Assembly: GCA_937900465.1 (NCBI GenBank)
Contig: CALCEJ010000107.1
Location: forward strand, 1-7,610
Reading direction: 5' to 3'
DNA: 7,610 nt
Source of the DNA: an uncultured Bacteroidales bacterium
GTDB taxonomy: Bacteria; Bacteroidota; Bacteroidia; Bacteroidales; UBA932
The position numbers and the translations under genes were made by a program. The notes under the pieces are model-generated. The model saw only the letters and a program-made list of their open reading frames with translations, was not told the origin of the DNA and did not search any database. Position 1 is the stretch's first letter. Every line of letters begins with the position of its first letter. Below, one piece after another: positions 1-7,243 of the stretch.

Positions 1-1
1 A

Positions 2-292
2 GTCTGGACGAATACCGCAATGCCCATTCCTGCGTACGATGCCCACGCCTCTTCCCCGAACGGAGTCTTCGTCCAGCTTAACCTGAAGGAGAACACGCCC
101 CTTGATTTCGGCGGCTCTGCAATCAATACCGGAGGACAGTGGAAAACATTCTCCTTCCCTCTTGGAGAGATTGTCTCCGAAATGCCGGCAAACGGCGATT
201 ATTGGGGATTTGCCTTCACCATCCAGCCTCCGTCAGACTGGACCGTGGACTGCGCATTCGCAAACTTCCGCATAGAACCCGCTAACTATTGA
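2..292 (+). CDS. Probable surface glycan-binding protein, C-terminal fragment
   Basis: The frame is open from the left edge, so this is the last 96 residues of a longer protein; the ATG at 20 is internal. Visible are a short beta-rich stretch with W-K-T-F-S-F-P-L (a strand followed by a PL turn), an aromatic patch (YWGFAF) and the terminal motif FANFRIEP just before the stop. A closing 'DNFRIVP'-like strand preceded by a 'W..F.iPL' strand is typical of the C-terminal glycan-binding domain of IPT/TIG-type surface glycan-binding proteins in Bacteroidota polysaccharide-utilisation loci. Its place directly upstream (6 bp) of a GH26 lipoprotein fits that role: holding mannan at the cell surface for the neighbouring enzymes. 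The signal peptide and N-terminal domains are outside the window, so the family call is moderate; another beta-sandwich carbohydrate-binding protein is possible. Confidence 0.55.
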   Translation, partial: VWTNTAMPIPAYDAHASSPNGVFVQLNLKENTPLDFGGSAINTGGQWKTFSFPLGEIVSEMPANGDYWGFAFTIQPPSDWTVDCAFANFRIEPANY

Positions 293-298
293 TGAGCC

Positions 299-2452
299 AT
301 GAAAAAAAGCTTCTTATATATACTTATGGGCCTTGCCGTAATTGCGGCAGCCTGTACTCCTGAGGAGAAGGAGAAGCCCCAGCCCAAGATCTCAGACCCG
401 TCGAAGGCCCCCCAGGTGGTATCCACCATTCCGGAGGCCAACGACCCTGCGGCAAACCTTGTGGACGAAATCGTAATCACATACGACAAGCCCGTCTTCT
501 TCGCCCCCAACACGACCATCTCCGTGAACGGAGTCTACAACGAGGACGTATATCTCCTGGACAACTCCCTGTACATCCCGGTCGAGCTTCGCGGCGGCGT
601 TACCTACACCGTCAAGGTCGCAAGCCCTACCATAAAGGATTCTGAAGGAAACTTCAGCGGGGACTATACCCTTACCTTCACGACCCTTGTCCATAACAAC
701 TTCAAGGACTACGCTTTCTCCATCGACGAAAATCCTTCGGACCCTGATGCGACAGATGCCGCCAAGGCTCTATACGCTGAGATGAAGGAGAACTTCGGAA
801 AGAAGATCTATTCCGCTACTATGGCGGAGGTCAACTGGAACTACGAAAACGCGGAAGCAGTCCATCAGATGACGGGCAAGTATCCTGCAATCAATGCGTT
901 CGACTATATCCACCTCCCTTCCAGCCCTTCAGACTGGATTGACTACAGCGACATCACTCCTGTCAGGGACTGGGTCAGCCTGGGCGGAATAGTCGCCGCA
1001 GGATGGCACTGGCTCGTTCCTACGTCAAATCCCAACTCGTCACTCGCTGAGGATCTGATCGACTTTGACGACGTCGAAACCGGAGGATGGGCTAACAGCA
1101 TCTGCCTGACTCAGGATATGATCGACTGGTACGCAGACGCTGTCTCCACCCTCGCAATGTCCATATTCAAGCAGTGCAATGTGGGCTCCACCATCGATGT
1201 CTACTACAAGGATGCCGCTTCTGACGCCCAGATGGCGTTCAAGAACCACAGCTGGGGACCCATAGTCGCCGAGGACGGAACAGACTACGGATACTTCCCC
1301 ATCCCGGAAGGAAGCGGACACTACACCCTTACCCTGGATGCCGTCACGCTCCCTGAGATCAAGGACAACGGTATCATCATCGGCGGACAGAACTTCACCA
1401 TCTGCTATGTCATTGTAACCCATCCCAAGGAGAACGGGGCCGTCACCATCGACTTCGACGATGTCGAGACCGGAGGATGGGCAAACAGCAAATGCCTGAC
1501 CCAGGATATGATCGACTGGTACGGTGACGAGGATTCCAAGGTGGCAATGCCCGTGTTCCAGGAAGCCGTTGTCGGGACAACCCTGACCTTCTACTACAAG
1601 GATGCGGCCTCCGACGCCCAGATGGCGTTCAAGAACCATGGCTGGGGATCCATAGTCGCCGAGGACGGAACAGACTACGGATACTTCTCCATCCCGGAAG
1701 GAGAAGGTTCCTACACGCTTACCCTGGATTCCGTTACCCTCGCTGAGATCAAGGCCAACGGCATCATCATCGGCGGACAGAACTACACCCTGACAATGGT
1801 CGTCGTGGAGAATCCCGCTGAACAGGCTGATGTCCAGTACGCCTTCTATTCGAATGCAAACGACTTCAACCCCGTCGATGCAGTCTCCAGCGGCAACTGG
1901 CAGAACAAAATAGCCAATGCGGACCTTGACGAACTGGTCAGCTGCCTGAAGCTTCTCCAGGACGAGGGTATCCCTGTCCTGTTCAGGCCACTTCACGAAG
2001 CATCCGGCGGCTGGTTCTGGTGGGGCTCCCGCAGCGGCGCTGACTACGTAGCCCTGTGGAAGTATGTCTATGAGTACATCACGGGCGCCGGAGTCCACAA
2101 CCTCCTCTGGGTATGGACCTCCTGCCTCGATGACAGCGACTGGTATCCCGGGGATGCCTATGTGGACTTCATCGCCTACGACTGGTACCCTCAGGAAACA
2201 GAGCTCTATCATACCTCCGGCATCGACAACTGGAATGACCTGCTTAAGATTTCCAACCACAAGATGCTTGCCCTCGGCGAATGCGGTGCGATGCCTTCCG
2301 TAACCGAGTGCCTTGTGGACGGCTCAATGTGGAGCTGGTGGATGCCCTGGTACGGCGAACATATGACTGAGCCTCATAACAGCACGGCTGATTTCCGCGC
2401 CTGGATGGCTTCCTCCTACGTAATCAGCGCAACAACTCCACAGGCCGAATGA
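299..2452 (+). CDS. GH26 beta-mannanase lipoprotein with two CBM-like repeats inserted in the catalytic barrel
   Basis: Seen: 717 residues with a lipoprotein signal peptide (hydrophobic 5-18, lipobox AAAC, Cys19) followed by TPEEKEK, an acidic tail like the Bacteroidota surface-export signal. Residues ~38-130 resemble a Big_5 Ig-like domain, ending in a GN...YTLTFTT strand. GH26 begins near 160 (GKKIYSATM, then TGKYPAINAFDY) and reaches GGIVAAGWHWLVP at 229-241. There it is interrupted by residues ~249-510, two tandem repeats (253-376 and 383-506). GH26 resumes at FYSNANDFNP, followed by FRPLHE (acid/base Glu567), GGWFWWG (570-576), YPGD.YVDFIAYDWYP, and LALGECG with nucleophile Glu661. Family knowledge: GH26 is a retaining clan GH-A family, mostly endo-beta-1,4-mannanases. 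Inferred: surface mannan hydrolysis; the specificity rests on the GH130 and GH26 neighbours. It starts 6 bp after the preceding stop, with no clear Shine-Dalgarno sequence, and overlaps the next gene by 4 bp. GH26 identity is near certain; the substrate is less so. Confidence 0.93.
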   Translation: MKKSFLYILMGLAVIAAACTPEEKEKPQPKISDPSKAPQVVSTIPEANDPAANLVDEIVITYDKPVFFAPNTTISVNGVYNEDVYLLDNSLYIPVELRGGVTYTVKVASPTIKDSEGNFSGDYTLTFTTLVHNNFKDYAFSIDENPSDPDATDAAKALYAEMKENFGKKIYSATMAEVNWNYENAEAVHQMTGKYPAINAFDYIHLPSSPSDWIDYSDITPVRDWVSLGGIVAAGWHWLVPTSNPNSSLAEDLIDFDDVETGGWANSICLTQDMIDWYADAVSTLAMSIFKQCNVGSTIDVYYKDAASDAQMAFKNHSWGPIVAEDGTDYGYFPIPEGSGHYTLTLDAVTLPEIKDNGIIIGGQNFTICYVIVTHPKENGAVTIDFDDVETGGWANSKCLTQDMIDWYGDEDSKVAMPVFQEAVVGTTLTFYYKDAASDAQMAFKNHGWGSIVAEDGTDYGYFSIPEGEGSYTLTLDSVTLAEIKANGIIIGGQNYTLTMVVVENPAEQADVQYAFYSNANDFNPVDAVSSGNWQNKIANADLDELVSCLKLLQDEGIPVLFRPLHEASGGWFWWGSRSGADYVALWKYVYEYITGAGVHNLLWVWTSCLDDSDWYPGDAYVDFIAYDWYPQETELYHTSGIDNWNDLLKISNHKMLALGECGAMPSVTECLVDGSMWSWWMPWYGEHMTEPHNSTADFRAWMASSYVISATTPQAE
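1055..1426 (+). repeat. CBM-like intragenic repeat, copy 1
   Basis: This encodes residues 253-376 of the first GH26. It opens with IDFDDVETGGW, has a central YYKDAASDAQMAFKNH and ends in a GIIIGGQNFTI strand. Predominantly beta composition with several Trp and Tyr suggests a beta-sandwich carbohydrate-binding module; a final 'G-hydrophobic-I-x-G-x-N-x-T-h' strand is common in accessory glycan-binding domains of Bacteroidota. I cannot assign a numbered CBM family. It aligns without gaps to copy 2 at an offset of exactly 390 bp. Confidence 0.85.
1445..1816 (+). repeat. CBM-like intragenic repeat, copy 2
   Basis: This encodes residues 383-506 of the first GH26. By hand alignment it differs from copy 1 at about 31 of 123 positions (roughly 75% identical), with no gaps. 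Divergence is concentrated in the segment after DMIDWY and near the ends. The middle is nearly unchanged at DNA level, including a 38-bp identical run (1650-1687 equals 1260-1297) and a 26-bp run (1613-1638 equals 1223-1248). The 18 bp between copies encode a short linker (KENGAV). Confidence 0.85.
2449..2452 (+). promoter_or_regulatory. ATGA stop/start overlap, likely translational coupling
   Basis: The start of the DUF4434 gene (ATG 2449) overlaps the TGA stop of the first GH26 (2450-2452). A second in-frame ATG follows at 2452, giving a TGATG overlap like the one at 5994-5998. No Shine-Dalgarno sequence precedes either ATG, so re-initiation by ribosomes finishing the upstream gene is plausible. 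This is inference from sequence only. Confidence 0.5.
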
Positions 2453-3732
2453 TGGAAAGATTGTTTTCACTGATACTCTCACTGCTGCTGCTTCTCGTCC
2501 CCTCCTGCAAAGATCCCGATCCGGACCCGGGGCCGGGTGACGAAGGGGACGAGGGCAAAACTACGCCCGAAGTGACGGTGGACGGCATCTCCGGGTCCTT
2601 TATCCAGATGTGGTACGTCCAGAGATGGACGGAAGCGGACTGGGACGAAGAAATGGGCTATCTTGCCGATGCGGGATTGGAGTATCTCATCCTAACCCCC
2701 CTTTCGGACGACGGCTCCGCCGCAGATTATTCAACCCTTGAAAAATGCCTTAGAAGCGCAAAGAAAAAGGGCGTGAAAATCTTTGTCGGGACTAACTTCC
2801 ACGACGGATGGTGGAGCTCCTCCACTGCAACCGGCTCCTGGCTCAAGGCCCGGATGGAAGAAGGAATCGTAATTGCGAAGGAGGCGTACAGACGCTTCCA
2901 CGACACCTATGGCGAAACCCTTTACGGATGGTACTGGGACTGGGAAATCGACAACATCAGTTGGAAATCCCGCATTGACGACCTCGCCGCAGCCTGGAAC
3001 GTCACCCTTGAGGGAATCAGCGAAATCGACGCCTCGATGCCCCTTCTTTTCAGTCCGTTTATGAATCCGGTTCTCGGGACCTCCACGCAGTACCGCGATT
3101 TCTTCAAGGAACTGTTCTCGAAGGTCCATTTGCGTAAAGGTGACATCTTCGCCCCGCAGGACTGCGTCGGCGGTTTCTCCCTTTCCGTATCAAACGTCAA
3201 AGGGTGGCTGTATCAGCTTTCTGAGGCGGCAAAGACCGTTGACGGGCTGGAGTTTTGGTCCAATATCGAAATCTTCAACCAGTTCAATGTGGGCGGGGAG
3301 ACAAAGTTCGTAACCGCTCCCCTTACCCGCCTTGTCGATCAGATCAGTGCGGAAAAGACCTTTGCGAGCCGCCTGATTTGCTTTGCATACTCTCACTATA
3401 TGAGCCCTAAGGCCGTACGTAGGGACTATCACAATGCATATCTGAGCTATCTCAAGACGGGAAAGCTTCCGGAAACGGGAAAGCCCGGACGCGTAACCAG
3501 TACGCAGAAGGAAGTTGGAACCGGAGTGGCCCTGACGTGGTCCATGGCAACCCGCACCGACGTCGACGGCTTCGCTATCTACAAGAACGGCTCGCTGCTT
3601 CTGAAGATGCAGATCACCCCGAAGACCGTACCCGGCTATTACTTTGACTATGACGGGAAATCCTCCGACAAATATCAGATAGCTGCTTATAACATACTTG
3701 GAGATGAAGGCGAAAAAGTTACTTTCAATTAG
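2449..3732 (+). CDS. DUF4434-type putative glycoside hydrolase lipoprotein with C-terminal FN3-like domain
   Basis: Seen: 427 residues; lipoprotein signal peptide (Leu-rich 5-17, lipobox VPSC, Cys20), then an acidic Asp/Pro/Gly/Glu linker to ~36 that starts KDPDPDP and fits surface export. From ~47 the pattern GSFIQMWYVQRWTEADW..EM..LADAGLEYLILTP matches my memory of DUF4434, a TIM-barrel family allied to clan GH-A. Two acidic motifs sit where catalytic residues would be expected: GWYWDWEIDN (Glu166) and FWSNIEIFNQ (Glu274). Residues ~346-427 look like a fibronectin type III domain (VALTWSMA..DVDGFAIYKNG ... YQIAAYN). Inferred: a surface hydrolase or binding protein acting on mannan or its side chains, because it lies between two GH26 genes. 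No substrate can be read from the sequence. It overlaps the upstream gene by 4 bp and the downstream gene by about 29 bp. Start 2449 or 2452. Confidence 0.8.
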   Translation: MMERLFSLILSLLLLLVPSCKDPDPDPGPGDEGDEGKTTPEVTVDGISGSFIQMWYVQRWTEADWDEEMGYLADAGLEYLILTPLSDDGSAADYSTLEKCLRSAKKKGVKIFVGTNFHDGWWSSSTATGSWLKARMEEGIVIAKEAYRRFHDTYGETLYGWYWDWEIDNISWKSRIDDLAAAWNVTLEGISEIDASMPLLFSPFMNPVLGTSTQYRDFFKELFSKVHLRKGDIFAPQDCVGGFSLSVSNVKGWLYQLSEAAKTVDGLEFWSNIEIFNQFNVGGETKFVTAPLTRLVDQISAEKTFASRLICFAYSHYMSPKAVRRDYHNAYLSYLKTGKLPETGKPGRVTSTQKEVGTGVALTWSMATRTDVDGFAIYKNGSLLLKMQITPKTVPGYYFDYDGKSSDKYQIAAYNILGDEGEKVTFN

Positions 3733-4837
3733 CCTTGCATTATCGCCGGCGCTTGCCCTCGCGGCAATGCTGCTCCTCTGCGGATGCTCTTCCGGCGACA
3801 AAAAGCCCGAAGACACCCCGAAGGACCGGCTCATCCACCGGCTCTTCACGGCCGTGAAGGACGGGAAAATACTGTATGGGCATCAGGATGATCTCGTGTA
3901 CGGCCACAACTGGGTCGTAACCGACGTCACCACAGATCCCCTCGACCGTTCGGACGTCAAGGATGTCACAGGAAAGTATCCTGCGATTGTTGGGTTCGAC
4001 CTTGGAGGTATCGAGCGTGGGGACAGCCTCAACCTTGACGGCGTCCCGTTCGAGCTGATTGCAAGGGCAGCCGTGACTCACGTCGAAAGGGGCGGAATAG
4101 TCACTTTCTCCTGGCACGCGCGTAATCCCCTCACCGGGGGCGACGCCTGGGACGTTTCCTCAAAGGAAGCCGTTTCGAGCGTCCTCGAGGAGGGAGCGTT
4201 CCACAACGACTATATGATATGGCTGAACCGCCTCTCGGACTTTTTCGAGAGCCTCGGGGACATCCCCTTCATCTTCCGGCCATATCACGAGAACGTGGGA
4301 AGCTGGTTCTGGTGGGGCGGCGACCTGTGCACTCCGGATCAGTACAAGCGTCTCTTCGGGATGACTCACGGCTATCTTACGAAGGTTCGCGGGCTCGAGA
4401 ACATCCTTTGGTGCTACTCCCCCAACGCAGCAGCTGATCCGAAGGATTTTATGGACCGGTATCCCGGGGATATCTTTGTCGATATCATCGGCGTAGATTC
4501 ATATGAATGGATTGGTGACAGCACCCTGGAGGAAGCCGGAGTGAGGTTTACTGCGGAGGTGAAGAAGGCGCTTACATTCCTGAATACCGTGGGCGGGGAC
4601 CATCACAAGCTTATCGCCCTTACGGAGACGGGACTTGAGGGCCTCGAGGACCCGGACTGGTTCTCCGAGGTGCTCTACCCCGCGATCAAGGACTTCCCCA
4701 TCGCCTACGTCCTTACCTGGAGGAACGCCCACGACAGGCCGGGCCATTTCTATGCCCCGTGGAAGGGATTTGCCGCAGAAGAAGATTTCCGGACTTTCGC
4801 CGGATTAGAAAAGACAGAACTACTAAACCTGGACTGA
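3704..4837 (+). CDS. GH26 beta-mannanase lipoprotein, compact (mannobiose-releasing type)
   Basis: I start this at ATG 3704 (377 residues); a TTG two codons upstream is the only other option. It overlaps the DUF4434 gene by 29 bp in another frame. Seen: basic MKAKK, a hydrophobic helix, lipobox LCGC (Cys28), then SSGDKKPEDTP, less acidic than in the other two lipoproteins. The GH26 domain fills the rest with no accessory modules: GKILYGHQDD (~55), TGKYPAIVGFDL (~90), GGIVTFSWHARNP (131-142), FRPYHE with acid/base Glu196, GSWFWWGG, YPGDIFVDIIGVDSY, ALTETG with nucleophile Glu308, YVLTWRNA. Family knowledge: in B. fragilis a GH26 that releases mannobiose precedes the mannosylglucose phosphorylase gene, as here, and in B. 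ovatus a compact GH26 is periplasmic. Inferred: it trims manno-oligosaccharides to mannobiose in the periplasm. The next gene starts 1 bp after its stop. Confidence 0.93.
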   Translation: MKAKKLLSISLALSPALALAAMLLLCGCSSGDKKPEDTPKDRLIHRLFTAVKDGKILYGHQDDLVYGHNWVVTDVTTDPLDRSDVKDVTGKYPAIVGFDLGGIERGDSLNLDGVPFELIARAAVTHVERGGIVTFSWHARNPLTGGDAWDVSSKEAVSSVLEEGAFHNDYMIWLNRLSDFFESLGDIPFIFRPYHENVGSWFWWGGDLCTPDQYKRLFGMTHGYLTKVRGLENILWCYSPNAAADPKDFMDRYPGDIFVDIIGVDSYEWIGDSTLEEAGVRFTAEVKKALTFLNTVGGDHHKLIALTETGLEGLEDPDWFSEVLYPAIKDFPIAYVLTWRNAHDRPGHFYAPWKGFAAEEDFRTFAGLEKTELLNLD

Positions 4838-4838
4838 T

Positions 4839-5996
4839 ATGATTTTTGAACATAGGCTCGCTATGCTCAGCGAGCGTCACGAGGAACTCCTTAAAAGGCA
4901 GAATCGGGCCATAGAGGGGAACGGAGTCTATGAGCGCTGGCGTTTCCCGGTCCTTACGGCGGAACACGTTCCCCTGGACTGGAGATACGACCTCAATCCA
5001 GAGAGCAATCCCTACCTTATGGAAAGGATAGGCATCCACGCGGTTTTCAACGCGGGCGCCATAAAGTGGGGGGACAAGTATGTTGTGGTAGCCCGTGTCG
5101 AAGGCGCTGACAGGAAGTCCTTCTTCGCCGTAGCCGAGAGCCCGAACGGAGTTGACAACTTCCGTTTCTCCGACAAGCCGGTCGTAATGCCGGAATGGGG
5201 CGAACCCGCCACTAACATCTATGATATGAGGCTGACCGCCCACGAGGACGGATGGATATACGGCATATTCTGCGTGGAGCGCCACGACCCTTCAGCTCCG
5301 GATGACCTTTCCGCCGCCGTTGCATCGGCCGGCGTAGCAAGGACAAGGGACCTCGTGAACTGGGACAGGCTACCGGATATGATATCGGAAAGCCATCAGC
5401 GTAACGTTGTCCTCCATCCGGAATTCGTCGACGGGAAGTACGCCCTCTACACCCGTCCCCAGGACGGCTTCATCGAAGCCGGGAAGGGCGGCGGAATCGG
5501 ATGGGCCCTCGTAGACAGTATGGAGAACGTCGTCATCAAAGACGAAAAGATAATAAACGGGAAGAACTATCATACAATAATGGAGCTGAAGAACGGAGAA
5601 GGCCCCGCACCCATCAAAACGGACAAGGGATGGCTCCATCTTGCCCACGGCGTCCGCGGCTGCGCTTCCGGCCTCCGCTACGTCCTTTATATGTATATGA
5701 CGTCGCTGAAGGATCCTTCAAGGGTCATAGCCCAGCCCGCCGGCTTCTTCATGGCCCCGGAAGGCGACGAGTTCATAGGAGACGTGATGAACGTACTGTT
5801 CTCAAACGGCTGGATCGCCGATCCGGACGGTAAAGTGTTTATCTACTACGCATCAAGCGACTACCGCCTCCACGTTGCGACATCCACCGTCGACCGCCTC
5901 GTGGACTACTGCCTCCACACGAATCCGGACGGGCTCCGAACCGGCGCATCCGTCGAGAATATCCTGAAACTCATCGAGCTGAACAATCCTTCCTGA
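4839..5996 (+). CDS. GH130 4-O-beta-D-mannosyl-D-glucose phosphorylase
   Basis: Reaction (family knowledge): mannosyl-beta-1,4-glucose + phosphate gives alpha-mannose 1-phosphate + glucose, in the cytoplasm, as the last step of the mannobiose epimerase route. Seen: 385 residues, full length for GH130, no signal peptide. Motifs in order: RFPVLTAEHVPLDWRYDLNP (~35), FNAGAIKWGDKYVVVARVEG (70-89), NIYDMRLTAHEDGW with the expected general-acid Asp129, VLHPEFVDGKYALYTRPQDGF (191-211), GKGGGIGWAL, GEGPAPIKTDKGWLHLAHGVR (253-273), and NVLFSNGWIADPDGKVFIYYASSD (~318-341). The TRPQDGFI..GKGGGIGWA block is characteristic of the mannosylglucose phosphorylase subgroup (GH130_1) rather than the mannooligosaccharide or N-glycan subgroups. 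The start ATG is 1 bp after the GH26 stop; the stop overlaps the transporter start by one base. Confidence 0.93.
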   Translation: MIFEHRLAMLSERHEELLKRQNRAIEGNGVYERWRFPVLTAEHVPLDWRYDLNPESNPYLMERIGIHAVFNAGAIKWGDKYVVVARVEGADRKSFFAVAESPNGVDNFRFSDKPVVMPEWGEPATNIYDMRLTAHEDGWIYGIFCVERHDPSAPDDLSAAVASAGVARTRDLVNWDRLPDMISESHQRNVVLHPEFVDGKYALYTRPQDGFIEAGKGGGIGWALVDSMENVVIKDEKIINGKNYHTIMELKNGEGPAPIKTDKGWLHLAHGVRGCASGLRYVLYMYMTSLKDPSRVIAQPAGFFMAPEGDEFIGDVMNVLFSNGWIADPDGKVFIYYASSDYRLHVATSTVDRLVDYCLHTNPDGLRTGASVENILKLIELNNPS

Positions 5997-5998
5997 TG
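5994..5998 (+). promoter_or_regulatory. TGATG stop/start overlap between phosphorylase and transporter
   Basis: The TGA of the GH130 gene (5994-5996) shares its last base with the ATG of the transporter (5996-5998). There is no Shine-Dalgarno sequence upstream, so translational coupling is likely and fixes the transporter start. Confidence 0.55.
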
Positions 5999-7243
5999 GC
6001 ATCACTGAAAGAAAAGATAGGCTACGGCTTCGGAGACTTCGCTTCCAGTATGTTCTGGAAGATTTTCTCCTATTATCTGCCCATATTTTATTCGGACGTT
6101 TTCGGCCTGAGACCGGTCCACGCGGCAACGCTCCTGCTGGTGACAAAGCTCTATGACGCAATATCGGATCCGGTGATGGGCATTATCGCTGACAGGACCC
6201 GGACGAAGTGGGGTAAATACCGCCCGTACCTGCTTTGGATGGCAATCCCCTTCGCTGTGATCGGCATCCTTTCATTCTACGTTCCGGGAGGCTCGTACGC
6301 CTTTAAACACGTCTATGCATACGTAATGTACATCCTTATGATGACGGTTTATACCGCGGTTAACGTCCCCTACGGCGCAATGCTTGGAGTCGTAACCGAC
6401 GACAGCCGCGAAAAGTCCGTATTCTCCTCATTCAGGATGTTCTTCGCCTATATCGGAAGCTTCGTCGCGATGGGGATATTCTGGCTCTTCGAGCGCAGCA
6501 TCATCGGCGAAACCAATTCCGCCGGTAAGGTAATGAAGGGAGTCGGCGATGCCGATCCTATGTCTTGGACCCTTGTCGTTTCCATCGTAGCGGTCCTCTG
6601 CGCCATTCTTTTCATCCTCAGTTTCCTTATGACAAAGGAGCACGTGAAGCCGGAGAAGAAGGCCCGGGGAAGCGGCGGGTCCATCCTCCGCGACCTCAAG
6701 GCCCTTGTCTCGAACGGCCCGTGGTGGCTCCTGCTTGGAGCCGCTGTGAGCCAGCTTCTCTGCGGGTCCATCCGGGGAGGCGCGGCGGCCTACTACTTTG
6801 CGAATATCATCGGAGCGAACATCTTTATAACCTGTGCCCTTTATCTCACGATAGGTGAAATTGGCCAGATGATCGGAGTAACCTTCGCCGTAGGGCTTTC
6901 CGAGCGCTTCGGGAAACGGAATACATTTATGGGCGCGATGGTGCTTGTCGCCGTTCTGAGCACCTGCATCGCGTTCCTCCCCGCATCTAATGCCGGCGTT
7001 TACGGCCTTCTCCTCCTGCAGATTCTGATAAGCCTTGCCTTTGGAATCGCCGCCCCGCTTGTCTGGTCCATGTATGCCGATGTCGCAGACTACTCCGAAC
7101 TGAAGAACGGGAACGCATCCACAGGACTTATATTCTCATCGTCTTCGATGGCCCAGAAATTCGGCGGCGCAATAGGAGGATTCCTCCTGCTGAGCATAAT
7201 GGGCGCAGCAGGATACGACAGTGCGCTCGAGGTCCAGTCCGCC
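5996..7243 (+). CDS. GPH-family (MFS_2) sugar transporter, 3' end lost at a sequence junction
   Basis: Predicted role: inner-membrane, cation-coupled import of mannobiose or mannosylglucose, inferred from its place after the phosphorylase, as in the B. fragilis operon. Seen: ~416 family-like residues with about eleven hydrophobic segments (roughly 18-38, 43-66, 75-97, 106-130, 147-166, 189-212, 242-260, 274-300, 308-329, 335-360, 376-405). Family motifs: GYGFGDFASSMFWKIFSYY, YDAISDPVMGIIADRTRTKWGKYRPYLLW (53-81), NVPYGAMLGVVTDD (123-136), WSMYADVADYSELKNG (357-372), and FGGAIGGFLL..MGAAGYD. Usual length is ~440-480, so the last helix and tail are missing. After LEVQSA (411-416) the frame continues open to 7610, but those ~122 codons read antisense to aroD and aroB and are Arg/Gln/Ala-rich and not transporter-like. 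I therefore end the real gene at 7243; an automatic caller would run it to the window edge. Confidence 0.88.
7236..7243. other. Junction joining the truncated transporter to truncated aroD (assembly chimera or rearrangement)
   Basis: Left of this point the plus strand is transporter; right of it the minus strand is aroD then aroB. Plus-strand similarity to transporters ends with Q-S-A (codons 7235-7243), while minus-strand similarity to aroD starts at V-E-M-A-D (7251-7237). The two claims overlap by a few bases around tccgcc (7238-7243), compatible with a short microhomology join. No insertion sequence, inverted repeat, tRNA or integrase is seen near it. Confidence 0.8.

Noticed and set aside
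293..298. Promoter or terminator between the first two genes
   Set aside because: Only 6 bp separate the genes, with no hairpin or T-run; the genes appear co-transcribed.
1055..1816. The 390-bp-spaced repeats as a mobile element or assembly duplication
   Set aside because: The copies are in frame, encode a complete domain each and differ at ~25% of residues, so they are a genuine domain duplication rather than an artefact or a transposon.
1040..2260. 406-codon open frame on the minus strand
   Set aside because: It is exactly antisense to the GH26 gene, shows no family-like motifs, and mirrors the tandem repeat of the plus strand. It reflects codon bias of the real gene.
3698..3703. TTG as start of the second GH26
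   Set aside because: It adds only two residues (one acidic) before MKAKK; ATG 3704 gives a cleaner lipoprotein signal peptide.
3190..3849. 219-codon open frame on the minus strand across the DUF4434/GH26 boundary
   Set aside because: Antisense to two well-supported lipoprotein genes, including a signal peptide; no recognisable domain.
7090..7236. Continuation of the minus-strand frame that begins at 7317 as a small new protein
   Set aside because: Only the first 27 codons look like aroD; the rest is the antisense of conserved transporter sequence, so the 75-residue product is a chimera.
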